NCBI RefSeq assembly: GCF_016464705.1
Contig: NZ_JAEHOB010000002.1
Location: 496,001-560,000 of the forward strand
Direction of reading: 5' to 3'
Length of the DNA stretch: 64,000 nucleotides
Origin: Qaidamihabitans albus
GTDB lineage: Bacteria; Actinomycetota; Actinomycetes; Mycobacteriales; Pseudonocardiaceae
Shown: in pieces, positions 27,165 through 34,428 of the stretch
How the letters are laid out: every line of letters begins with the position of its first letter
Numbering within the stretch: position 1 is the first letter of the stretch
Notes under the pieces: generated by a model
What the model was told of the DNA's origin: nothing
The model's database searches: none
The model's input: the letters and a program-made list of their open reading frames with translations, nothing else
Program-made: the position numbers and the translations under genes

Positions 27165-27210
27165 CTCGTGAGTGGCTACGCGAGTTAGAACTCGGGTAGC
27201 CACTCACGAG
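27165..27210. repeat. 46-bp palindromic repeat, copy 5
   Basis: The arms differ at one position only. Compared with copy 4, positions 11-13 change in both arms together (CGC to GCT), keeping complementarity. It lies between convergent gre-like and mftR, 12 bp from each stop, so here it does not provide either stop codon. Confidence 0.9.
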
Positions 27211-27222
27211 GCGGGGGCGGGC

Positions 27223-27864
27223 TCAGGTGGTGGTGAAGCCGTTGGCGAGCTCGGCGAGCGCGGCGTCGAGGACGTCGCACAGTTCGGCGCCCGGCCTGCT
27301 CAGCCAGTGCTCGTAGGCCGCCAGCGCCACGCCGAGGGTCGAGTAGGCCAGCGCCTGCGGCACGAGCGCGTCCGGGCTGGAACCGAGCCGCTCGGCCGCG
27401 AAGCCGGCCACCACGGCCCGCCAGTCGGCGTAGCGCAGCGTCGAGTGCGCCTGCAGCGCGGGTACCCGCAGGATCAGCTCCATGCGCCTGCGATGCCACG
27501 GCACCTCGGCGGGATCGACCCGGTTGAACTCGACCACCACCGTGCGCACGGCGTCCATCAGCGGCTGGTCGGGCGGGCAGCGCCGGAACTGCTCACGCAT
27601 CCGTTCGAGCTGCTCGCCGAAGCTGCCCCACACGACGTCGTTCTTGGAGTCGAAGTAGCGGAAGAACGTGCGCCTGCCGATGCCCGCGCCGCGCGCGATC
27701 TCGTCGACGGTGGTCGCGTCGAACCCCTCCCGCCCGAACAGCTCGAAGGCCACCTTCTCCAGCTCGTGCTGGCTGGTCGAGCGGCGCCTACCTGGCCGAG
27801 CGGACGGTTCTGCTGACTTCGCTGACTCTGCTGACTCCGCTGACTCTGCTGACTCTTCAGCCAT
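27223..27864 (-). CDS. mftR: TetR-family regulator MftR of the mycofactocin cluster
   Basis: The N-terminal TetR helix-turn-helix includes FGREGFDATTVDEIARGAGI and RRTFFRYFDSKNDVVWG, close to MftR. The C-terminal ligand domain is normal in length. In mycobacteria MftR represses the mft genes and responds to long-chain acyl-CoA. I chose ATG 27864 (MAEESAE) after GGAAGGG; an ATG at 27876 is also in frame. The N-terminus carries a low-complexity (Ser-Ala-Glu) run from five 9-bp DNA repeats at 27809-27853. It is divergent from mftA with 103 bp between starts. Confidence 0.9.
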   Translation of the reverse strand: MAEESAESAESAESAKSAEPSARPGRRRSTSQHELEKVAFELFGREGFDATTVDEIARGAGIGRRTFFRYFDSKNDVVWGSFGEQLERMREQFRRCPPDQPLMDAVRTVVVEFNRVDPAEVPWHRRRMELILRVPALQAHSTLRYADWRAVVAGFAAERLGSSPDALVPQALAYSTLGVALAAYEHWLSRPGAELCDVLDAALAELANGFTTT

Positions 27865-27906
27865 GAGCCCTTCCATTTGACACCCAGTGCCATTAATCTC
27901 GTGTCC

Positions 27907-27946
27907 ACGGTCACACCAACACGGTCACCCAACGCGGTCACCCAAC
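27907..27946 (+). repeat. Three tandem 13-14 bp repeats upstream of mftA (CGGTCAC)
   Basis: Units at 27907-27920, 27921-27933 and 27934-27946 share (A/G)CGGTCAC(A)CCAAC. They occupy the space between a TTGACA (27877-27882) and the mftA ribosome site (GAGGAG). They could be binding sites for MftR or another regulator. Confidence 0.6.
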
Positions 27947-27967
27947 TCAACGAGGAGTTAGCGTCCC

Positions 27968-28057
27968 ATGAACGAGTCCGAAACCACCGAAGTTACCGTC
28001 GAAGAGGATCTGCTCGTCGAGGAAGTCTCGATCGACGGTATGTGCGGTGTCTACTGA
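27968..28057 (+). CDS. mftA: Mycofactocin precursor peptide
   Basis: This 29-residue RiPP precursor ends in the invariant IDGMCGVY. MftC oxidatively decarboxylates the terminal Tyr29 and cross-links it to Val28; the pair is then excised by MftE. The leader (MNESETTEVTVEEDLLVEEV) is acidic, as expected for recognition by MftB. A GAGGAG sequence precedes the ATG. The last 11 nt overlap the mftB start. Confidence 0.95.
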   Translation: MNESETTEVTVEEDLLVEEVSIDGMCGVY

Positions 28058-28325
28058 CGCGGCATTCGACGCCGACCGGCCCTACCGGCTGAGCCCGAAC
28101 ATCGCGCTGCGACCGGAACCGTTCGGTGCCCTCGCCTACGACTTCACGACCAGGAAGCTCTCCTTCCTGAAGACCCGCACGCTCGTCGAAGTCGTTCGCG
28201 CACTGGAAAAACAGCCTGACGCGCGATCCGCGCTCGTCTCGGCCGACGTGCCGGACGGCGAGCGCGAGCGCTATCTCGACGCCCTCGCCGGGCTGCTCTC
28301 CGCGGGAACCATCGAGGCCCGCTGA
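28047..28325 (+). CDS. mftB: Mycofactocin precursor-binding chaperone (RRE protein)
   Basis: The 92-residue protein is of the MftB/PqqD-like RiPP recognition fold: it starts FDADRPYRLSPNIALRPEPFGALAYDF and has a winged-helix pattern. It binds the MftA leader and presents it to MftC. The GTG at 28047 lies within mftA, overlapping by 11 nt in another frame, so the two are coupled. mftC follows after 16 nt with a CAGGAG ribosome site. Confidence 0.93.
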   Translation: MSTDAAFDADRPYRLSPNIALRPEPFGALAYDFTTRKLSFLKTRTLVEVVRALEKQPDARSALVSADVPDGERERYLDALAGLLSAGTIEAR

Positions 28326-28341
28326 CCTCTCCAGGAGTCCC

Positions 28342-29544
28342 ATGAAACTCGTCGAGCACTTCCAGCGCGGGCTGGACGCTCCCATCTGCCTCACCTGGGA
28401 GCTGACGTACGCCTGCAACCTGTCCTGCGTGCACTGCCTTTCCTCCTCCGGCCGCCGCGACCCCCGCGAACTGTCCACAGCGGAATGCAAGGCGGTGATC
28501 GACGAGCTGCAGCGCCTGCAGGTCTTCTACGTCAACATCGGCGGCGGCGAACCCACGGTCCGCCCGGACTTCTGGGAGCTCGTCTCCTACGCCGTGGACC
28601 ACCAGGTTGGCGTGAAGTTCTCCACCAACGGCGTGCGCATCACCCCGGAGCGGGCCCGCTGGCTGGCGAGCACCGACTACGTCGACGTGCAGCTCTCCCT
28701 GGACGGCGCCACCGCGGAGGTCAACGACCACGTTCGCGGGCCCGGTTCGTTCGACACCGTGATCGGCGCGATGGAGAACCTGCGCGAGGCCGGGTTCCGC
28801 GACTTCAAGATCAGCGTGGTGCTGACCCGGCAGAACGTCGGGCAGCTCGACGACTTCAAGCGCATCGCCGACCACTACGGCGCCCAGCTGCGCATCACCC
28901 GGCTGCGCCCTTCCGGCCGCGGCGCCGACGTGTGGGACGAGCTGCACCCCACCGCCGAGCAGCAACTCACCCTCTACGAATGGCTGCTCGACAAGGGCGA
29001 GAACGTCCTCACCGGCGACTCCTTCTTCCACCTCAACGCGCTCGGCTCCACGCCGCTGCCCGGCCTGAACCTGTGCGGCGCCGGCCGGGTGGTGTGCCTG
29101 ATCGACCCGGTCGGCGACGTCTACGCCTGCCCGTTCGCCATCCACGACGAGTTCCTCGCGGGCAACGTCCGCGACACCGGCGGGTTCACCTCCGTGTGGC
29201 GGGAGTCCGACCTGTTCGAACGGCTGCGCACACCGCAGACCGGAGGCTCGTGCACGTCCTGCTCCGCCTACGACTCGTGCCAGGGCGGTTGCATGGCGGC
29301 GAAGTTCTTCACCGGCCTTCCACTCGACGGCCCGGACCCGGAGTGCGTGAAGGGCAACGGCGAGCGGGCGCTGGCCGCCGTCGGCGCGGGCACGGAGAAG
29401 CCGCGCCCGGACAAGGACCACTCCCGGACCGTGGCGCCGCGCAAGCGCCCGGTGGCCGTGGGCATCGGCTGGGGCCCACCGGAACCCGAGCGCATCCCCG
29501 ACCGCGCCTGCGACACGAGCCCGCTGGCGGGCTTTCAGCCATGA
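28342..29544 (+). CDS. mftC: Mycofactocin radical SAM maturase
   Basis: MftC decarboxylates and cyclises the Val-Tyr end of MftA. The radical SAM cluster motif is Cys25-x3-Cys29-x2-Cys32 (CNLSCVHC), followed by NIGGGEP. A C-terminal SPASM domain holds further cysteines, including SCTSCSAYDSCQGGC, for auxiliary Fe-S clusters. At 400 residues it is full length with a slightly extended polar tail. The stop overlaps the next gene by ATGA. Confidence 0.95.
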   Translation: MKLVEHFQRGLDAPICLTWELTYACNLSCVHCLSSSGRRDPRELSTAECKAVIDELQRLQVFYVNIGGGEPTVRPDFWELVSYAVDHQVGVKFSTNGVRITPERARWLASTDYVDVQLSLDGATAEVNDHVRGPGSFDTVIGAMENLREAGFRDFKISVVLTRQNVGQLDDFKRIADHYGAQLRITRLRPSGRGADVWDELHPTAEQQLTLYEWLLDKGENVLTGDSFFHLNALGSTPLPGLNLCGAGRVVCLIDPVGDVYACPFAIHDEFLAGNVRDTGGFTSVWRESDLFERLRTPQTGGSCTSCSAYDSCQGGCMAAKFFTGLPLDGPDPECVKGNGERALAAVGAGTEKPRPDKDHSRTVAPRKRPVAVGIGWGPPEPERIPDRACDTSPLAGFQP

Positions 29545-31517
29545 AGCTCACCGAACCGGCCGAGCTGGCCGGCCGGACCGCACCGTCCCGTGTCCTCTTC
29601 GGTCCACACGAGACGAACCTCGGCCGTGGCCGGGCGCTCTCCGACGCCCACGTCGCCTACTACGCACGGCGCGCGGCCGGCGGCGCGGGCATCGTGGTCA
29701 CCGAGACCGCGAGCGTGCACGAGTCCGACTGGCCCTACGAGCGTGCCCCGCTGGCCGCCGAGTGCGGACCCGGCTGGGCCGGCGTGCTGGGCGCATGCCG
29801 TCCACACGGGACGCTGGTGCTCGCGAGCCTCGGCCATGCCGGTTCCCAGGGCTCGTCGGCGTTCTCGCAGCGGCCGCTGTGGGCGCCGTCGCGGGTGCCG
29901 GACGTGGCGAGCCGCGAGCTGCCGATGGAGATGGAGACCGCCGAGATCCGGGCGGTCGTCGCGGGGTTCACCGTGGCCGCCGAGCTGACCGTGGACACCG
30001 GGCTGGACGGCGTCGAGGTCGACGCCGGCCAGCACTCGCTGCTGCGGCAGTTCCTCTCCGGCCTGACCAACCAGCGCGGCGACGGCTACGGCGGCCACGG
30101 CAGGACGCTGCTGCTGCGCGAGGTGCTGGCCGCGGTCCGCGCTCGGATCGGCGCGGGCCGGGTGCTCGGCCTGCGGCTCTCCTGCGACGAGCTGGCGCCG
30201 TGGGCGGGTGTCACGCCGGAGCACGCCGCCGGCATCGCGAGCGACCTGGCGGGCGCGGTGGACTACCTCGCCGTCGTGCGCGGTTCGGCGATGGGCACCT
30301 CGGCCACCAGACCCGACTCGCACACCGAACCGGGCTTCAACCTGGAGCTGTGCAGGCAGATGCGGGCTGCCGTCGACGGCGCCGCGGCGGTGGCGTTGCA
30401 GGGCTCGGTGGTCGACCCCGGGCAGGCGGAGCGGGCACTCACCGACGGCGCCGCCGACCTGGTGGAGATGACCCGCGCGCAGATCGCCGACCCGGAGCTG
30501 GTGCGCAAGGTGCGCGCGGGGCAGGCGGAGCGCGTGCGGCCGTGCACGCTGACCAACCAGAGGTGCCGCGTGCGCGACAACCGCAACCCCGTGGTGAGCT
30601 GCATCGGCGAACCCCGCAGCGGGCACGAGACCACCGATCCCGCGCCGGAGGACGTCGCGGCGACCGCAGGCACCGGCACGTCCCGTCCGGTGCTCGTGGT
30701 GGGCGGCGGCCCCGCCGGGCTGGAGGCCGCGCGGGTGCTCGCGCTGCGCGGCCACCGCGTGCGGCTGGTCGAGCGGGAGGCGGAGCTGGGCGGGATGCTC
30801 GCCCTGGCCGCCCGGCTGCCCGGCCGGGCGCGGCTGGGCGCGCTCGCCGGATGGCTGGCCGCCGAGGTGCACCGGCTCGGCGTCGAGGTCGCCACCGGTG
30901 CGGAGGCGAACCTCACCGGCCTGGCGGGCGAGGTGATCGTGGCGACCGGCTCCGTTCCCGGCCCGCTGCCGTACACCGTGCACGGGGACGCGCGGGTGCT
31001 CGACGTCGCGGACCTGCTCCGCGCGCCCGGGACGCCGCCGGAGGGGCCGGTGACCGTCTACGACCCGGTGGGCGACGCGGTCGGCGTCGGCGTGGCCGAG
31101 CTGCTCGCGGCCGCGGGGCGGGCGACCACGATCGTGACCCAGGACCAGGTGGTGGGCACCCAGCTCGCGCTGACCGGCGACCTCGCCGACGCCAACGCGC
31201 GCCTGCAGCGGGCGGGCGTGCGGCTTGCCAAGCGCAGCGTCCTGCGGGCAGTGCACCCCGGGCACGTACTGGTGACCGACGCCTTCACCGGCACGCCCAC
31301 CGAGCTCGACTCCGCGACGCTCGTCCACTGCGGACACCGGCTGCCCGATCCGGCGCCGGTGCCGGGGCACGCCAGGGTGGCCGGGGACCGGGTGGCACCC
31401 CGCACCGTGCACGAGGCGGTGCTGGAAGGCCGCCGTGCCGCGCTGGCGCTCGTGAGTGCTCACCGGCGTTCTAACTCGGGTGAACACTCACGAGCCACGA
31501 CGGGAGTGGCGCTGTGA
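29541..31517 (+). CDS. Mycofactocin-associated OYE/FadH-type oxidoreductase 1
   Basis: It has the layout of 2,4-dienoyl-CoA reductase: an N-terminal FMN TIM barrel (about 1-330), an Fe-S segment and a C-terminal FAD/NAD(P) domain (VLVVGGGPAGLEAARVLA near residue 385). In the Fe-S segment the ligands align as Cys335, Thr338, Cys342 and Cys354, so the second cysteine of the usual C-x2-C-x3-C-x11-C is threonine. The usual HGYL active-site segment is HSLL. The C-terminal LVSAHRRSNSGEHSRA is encoded by a 46-bp palindromic repeat read in frame. It overlaps mftC (ATGA) and OYE2 (GTGA). Substrate unknown. Confidence 0.87.
   Translation: MKLTEPAELAGRTAPSRVLFGPHETNLGRGRALSDAHVAYYARRAAGGAGIVVTETASVHESDWPYERAPLAAECGPGWAGVLGACRPHGTLVLASLGHAGSQGSSAFSQRPLWAPSRVPDVASRELPMEMETAEIRAVVAGFTVAAELTVDTGLDGVEVDAGQHSLLRQFLSGLTNQRGDGYGGHGRTLLLREVLAAVRARIGAGRVLGLRLSCDELAPWAGVTPEHAAGIASDLAGAVDYLAVVRGSAMGTSATRPDSHTEPGFNLELCRQMRAAVDGAAAVALQGSVVDPGQAERALTDGAADLVEMTRAQIADPELVRKVRAGQAERVRPCTLTNQRCRVRDNRNPVVSCIGEPRSGHETTDPAPEDVAATAGTGTSRPVLVVGGGPAGLEAARVLALRGHRVRLVEREAELGGMLALAARLPGRARLGALAGWLAAEVHRLGVEVATGAEANLTGLAGEVIVATGSVPGPLPYTVHGDARVLDVADLLRAPGTPPEGPVTVYDPVGDAVGVGVAELLAAAGRATTIVTQDQVVGTQLALTGDLADANARLQRAGVRLAKRSVLRAVHPGHVLVTDAFTGTPTELDSATLVHCGHRLPDPAPVPGHARVAGDRVAPRTVHEAVLEGRRAALALVSAHRRSNSGEHSRATTGVAL
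31449..31494. repeat. 46-bp palindromic repeat, copy 6 (inside a coding region)
   Basis: This copy lies wholly inside the last codons of the first OYE-type gene. The frame used avoids the TAA/TAG present in other copies, so translation continues 7 codons beyond the repeat to a TGA that overlaps the next start. It is the only copy within an operon rather than at an operon end. Confidence 0.9.
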
Positions 31518-33484
31518 CCGCAACCGGCCGGTACCGGTACCTGTTCCGCCCGCTGCGGATCGGGCCGGTGACGCTGGCCAACCGCGTGGTGTTCTCGGCG
31601 CACCTCACCAACTACGCGGCCGACGGGCTGCCGAGCGAGCAGCACGCGGCGTACTACGCGGCCCGCGCGGCGGGCGGCGCCGGGCTGATCATCACCGAGG
31701 AGCACTCGACCCACCCGACGGACTGGCCGTACGAGAAGCTGATCCACGGCTTCCATCCCGAGGTCGTGCCCGGCTACCGGCGGATCACCGACGCGGTGCA
31801 CGCACACGGGGTGCCGATCTTCGCGCAGCTCAACCACAACGGCGGGCAGGCGTCCAGCATGTACTCGCGGCTGCCGGTGTGGGCGCCCTCGCCGGTGCCC
31901 GACCCGATGTTCCGCGAGGTGCCGAAGGCCGTGACGATCGCGGAGATCGACGAGATCGTCGCCGGTTACGCCACGGTCGCCGGCCACTGCCGGGCCGGTG
32001 GCTTCGACGGCGTGGAGCTGCAGTGCTCGCACTCCTCGATCGTGCGCGGCTTCCTCTCCCCCGCCACCAACGTGCGCACCGACGACTACGGCGGAACGCT
32101 CGCCAACCGGGCCCGGCTGCTGCTGCGGCTGGTGGACGCCGTGCGTGAGGCCATCGGGCCGGATCTGGCACTGGGGGTGCGGCTCTGCGGCGACGAGCTG
32201 ATCGAGGGCGGCACCACGATCGACGAGGCGGTCGAGGTCGCACGCCGGGTCGAGGCGACCGGCAAGGTGGACTACATCAACACCTCGATCGGCGTGGCCA
32301 CTTCGACGCTCTACATGATCGAGGCATCGATGAGCGTCCCGCCGGGCTACGCGATGTTCATTCCGAGCGCCATCCGTAAGGCGGTGGAGCTGCCGGTGGT
32401 CGGCGTCGGCCGGTTCAAGGACCCGGTGCAGGCCGACCGCGCGCTCGCCGAGGGCCATGCCGACCTCATCGGAGTGGTCCGCGGGCAGATCGCCGACGCC
32501 GACTTCGTGGGGAAGGCCCGCGCCGGGCACGCCACCGACATCCGCACGTGCCTTTCGTGCAACCAGGAGTGCGTCGGCCGGATGGGCCTCAACCGCTGGC
32601 TCGGCTGCATCGAGAACCCGCGCACCGGCAGGGAGAGCGTGCCACTGCCGATGCCGGTCCGGCGCGGCCGCCGGGTGGTGGTCGTCGGCGGCGGGCCTGC
32701 CGGGTTGCAGGCCGCGGCGACGGCCGCCGAGCGCGGGCACGAGGTGACGCTGCTCGAACGGCGGCAGTCCACCGGTGGCCAGGTGAGCGTGGCGGCGAGC
32801 GTGCCGAGCCGGGCGGAGTTCCTCGACGTCGTGCGCAACTCGCTGGCCGAGTGCCGCCGCCACGGCGTGGACGTGCGGACCGGCCTCGGCGCCACCGCCG
32901 GGGAGGTCCGGGCGCTGCGCCCGGAGGTGGTGGTGCTCGCGACCGGCGCCCGCCCGCAGCCGCCGTACTGGAAGGGCGAGCTGGACCGGGTGGTCGACGT
33001 GCGCGACGTGCTGGAGGGCCGCGCGGCGCCGGAGGGCGACGTGGTCGTGGTCGACGATCTCGGCTTCCACCAGGCCACCTCGGTCGCGGAACTGCTCGCC
33101 GACCGGGGCTGCACGGTCCGGATCTCCACGTCCGGCATGGTCGTGGGCCAGGACCTCGGCGTGACGTTGGACCTGGAGACGTTCAACGTGCGGGCGGCGG
33201 CGAAGGGCATCACACAGACCACCGACGAGGTCGTGCTCGGCGCCACCGCCGACGGCAGCACCGGTGGTGTGCGGCTGCAGATGCTGACGCACACCACCGG
33301 GTCGACCACCGAGGTGCCGTGCGACTGGGTGGTGTGCGCGACGCACCAGGAACCGGAGGACGAGCTGTGGCACGAGCTGTCCGGGGCGGCCGGGTTCGAG
33401 GTGCACCGGGTCGGTGACTGCGTGGCACCGCGGCGCGCGCATGCCGCCGTGATCGAGGGGCACCGGGTGGCGGCAGGGATATGA
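31514..33484 (+). CDS. Mycofactocin-associated OYE/FadH-type oxidoreductase 2
   Basis: This 656-residue three-domain flavoprotein is paralogous to the preceding gene. The FMN barrel includes FAQLNHNGGQASS and FLSPATNVRTDDYGG. The Fe-S motif is complete: Cys346-x2-Cys349-x3-Cys353-x11-Cys365. The FAD domain begins VVVVGGGPAGLQAAATA. The active-site HGYL of FadH is HSSI, so a tyrosine acid is missing, arguing against dienoyl-CoA reduction by the known mechanism. It is coupled to both neighbours by 4-nt overlaps. Probably a mycofactocin-linked redox enzyme; substrate unknown. Confidence 0.87.
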   Translation: MTATGRYRYLFRPLRIGPVTLANRVVFSAHLTNYAADGLPSEQHAAYYAARAAGGAGLIITEEHSTHPTDWPYEKLIHGFHPEVVPGYRRITDAVHAHGVPIFAQLNHNGGQASSMYSRLPVWAPSPVPDPMFREVPKAVTIAEIDEIVAGYATVAGHCRAGGFDGVELQCSHSSIVRGFLSPATNVRTDDYGGTLANRARLLLRLVDAVREAIGPDLALGVRLCGDELIEGGTTIDEAVEVARRVEATGKVDYINTSIGVATSTLYMIEASMSVPPGYAMFIPSAIRKAVELPVVGVGRFKDPVQADRALAEGHADLIGVVRGQIADADFVGKARAGHATDIRTCLSCNQECVGRMGLNRWLGCIENPRTGRESVPLPMPVRRGRRVVVVGGGPAGLQAAATAAERGHEVTLLERRQSTGGQVSVAASVPSRAEFLDVVRNSLAECRRHGVDVRTGLGATAGEVRALRPEVVVLATGARPQPPYWKGELDRVVDVRDVLEGRAAPEGDVVVVDDLGFHQATSVAELLADRGCTVRISTSGMVVGQDLGVTLDLETFNVRAAAKGITQTTDEVVLGATADGSTGGVRLQMLTHTTGSTTEVPCDWVVCATHQEPEDELWHELSGAAGFEVHRVGDCVAPRRAHAAVIEGHRVAAGI

Positions 33485-34428
33485 CCACTCAGCACACCGT
33501 GCACACGGACTCCCTCGCCGTGCTGGTGATCCGCGACGGCGTACCGCCGCTCGGCGGGGACGAGGCGATCGCCGAGGCCGGGGGCGCGGCGCTGCTCGCG
33601 GGCACCGGCTGCGCCGACGCGGCCACGCGGTTGCCGCCGCTGCGCCGCGGGTGGTGCGCCGAGGCCGGTGCGTTCGCCCCGGGGACCTGGGCCCGCGCCT
33701 TCGCCCCGCTCCTGCGGGACGTACCGCGCATCGTGCTGCCCGCCTCGGCCGACGGCAGGGACCTCGCGCCCCGGCTCGCCGCCGAGCTGGACCGCCCTTT
33801 GCTCGCCGGGGCCGTGCGGGTCGGCGAGCGCTGTGCCGAGCTGGCGCGCTGGGACGCCCGGCTGGCGGTGACCGTGGAGACGCCGCACCCGTTCGTCGCC
33901 ACCCTGGTGCCCGGTGTGCGCGGCTGCGTGCCGTTCGACGGCACCCCGGAACTGTCCACCGTGGACTTCGCGGCGGTGGGGCGGCGGGACGCCGAGGTGC
34001 TGGAGGTGCTTGAGCCCGACCCGGAGACCGCGGACCTCGCCGAGGCACCCCGCATACTCGGTGCGGGCGCCGGGCTGGCGAGGGGCGAGCTGTCCGGCCC
34101 CGAGTCGGTGGCCCTGCTCGGCAGGGTCGCGGCCGCCCTCGGCGCCTCGGTCGGCGCGACCAGGGTGGTGACCGACGCGGGCTGGGCACCCTACGAACGG
34201 CAGATCGGCACCACCGGCGTGGTGGTCGACCCGGAGCTGTACGTGGCTTTCGGCGTCTCCGGCGCGGCACAGCACACGGGCGGCCTCGGCGCGCCCCGGC
34301 ACGTCGTGTCGGTGAACACCGACGCCAGCTCACCGATGACCACCCTGGCCGACCTCGGGCTCGTCACCGACGCGCAGGCACTGGTGCGGGAACTGGCCCG
34401 CCGACTCACGGAGGGTACCGATGCGTGA
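33481..34428 (+). CDS. Electron transfer flavoprotein alpha-type subunit (mycofactocin-associated)
   Basis: The 315-residue protein has the C-terminal FAD-binding domain of ETF alpha: YVAFGVSGAAQHTGGL followed by VVSVNTDASSPM. The N-terminal half is diverged. It pairs with the ETF beta-like gene 1.6 kb downstream. Together with FixC- and FixX-like proteins it would carry electrons from flavin or mycofactocin-linked dehydrogenases to quinone. The ATG overlaps the OYE2 stop by 4 nt, and the end overlaps fixC by 8 nt. Confidence 0.88.
   Translation: MTTQHTVHTDSLAVLVIRDGVPPLGGDEAIAEAGGAALLAGTGCADAATRLPPLRRGWCAEAGAFAPGTWARAFAPLLRDVPRIVLPASADGRDLAPRLAAELDRPLLAGAVRVGERCAELARWDARLAVTVETPHPFVATLVPGVRGCVPFDGTPELSTVDFAAVGRRDAEVLEVLEPDPETADLAEAPRILGAGAGLARGELSGPESVALLGRVAAALGASVGATRVVTDAGWAPYERQIGTTGVVVDPELYVAFGVSGAAQHTGGLGAPRHVVSVNTDASSPMTTLADLGLVTDAQALVRELARRLTEGTDA

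Noticed and set aside
29535-31487. 650-residue antisense ORF opposite the first OYE-type gene
   Set aside because: High GC at third codon positions leaves long open frames on the opposite strand. The translation is His/Arg/Gly/Pro-rich with no domain.
1691-31494. CRISPR array or integron attC sites for the 46-bp repeats
   Set aside because: Copies are 4-8 kb apart with ordinary genes between them and no cas or integrase gene, so neither an array nor a cassette system fits.
27165-31494. 46-bp repeats as boundaries of a mobile mycofactocin island
   Set aside because: Repeats also lie throughout the B12 locus, there is no integrase and the right end of the mft cluster has no copy.
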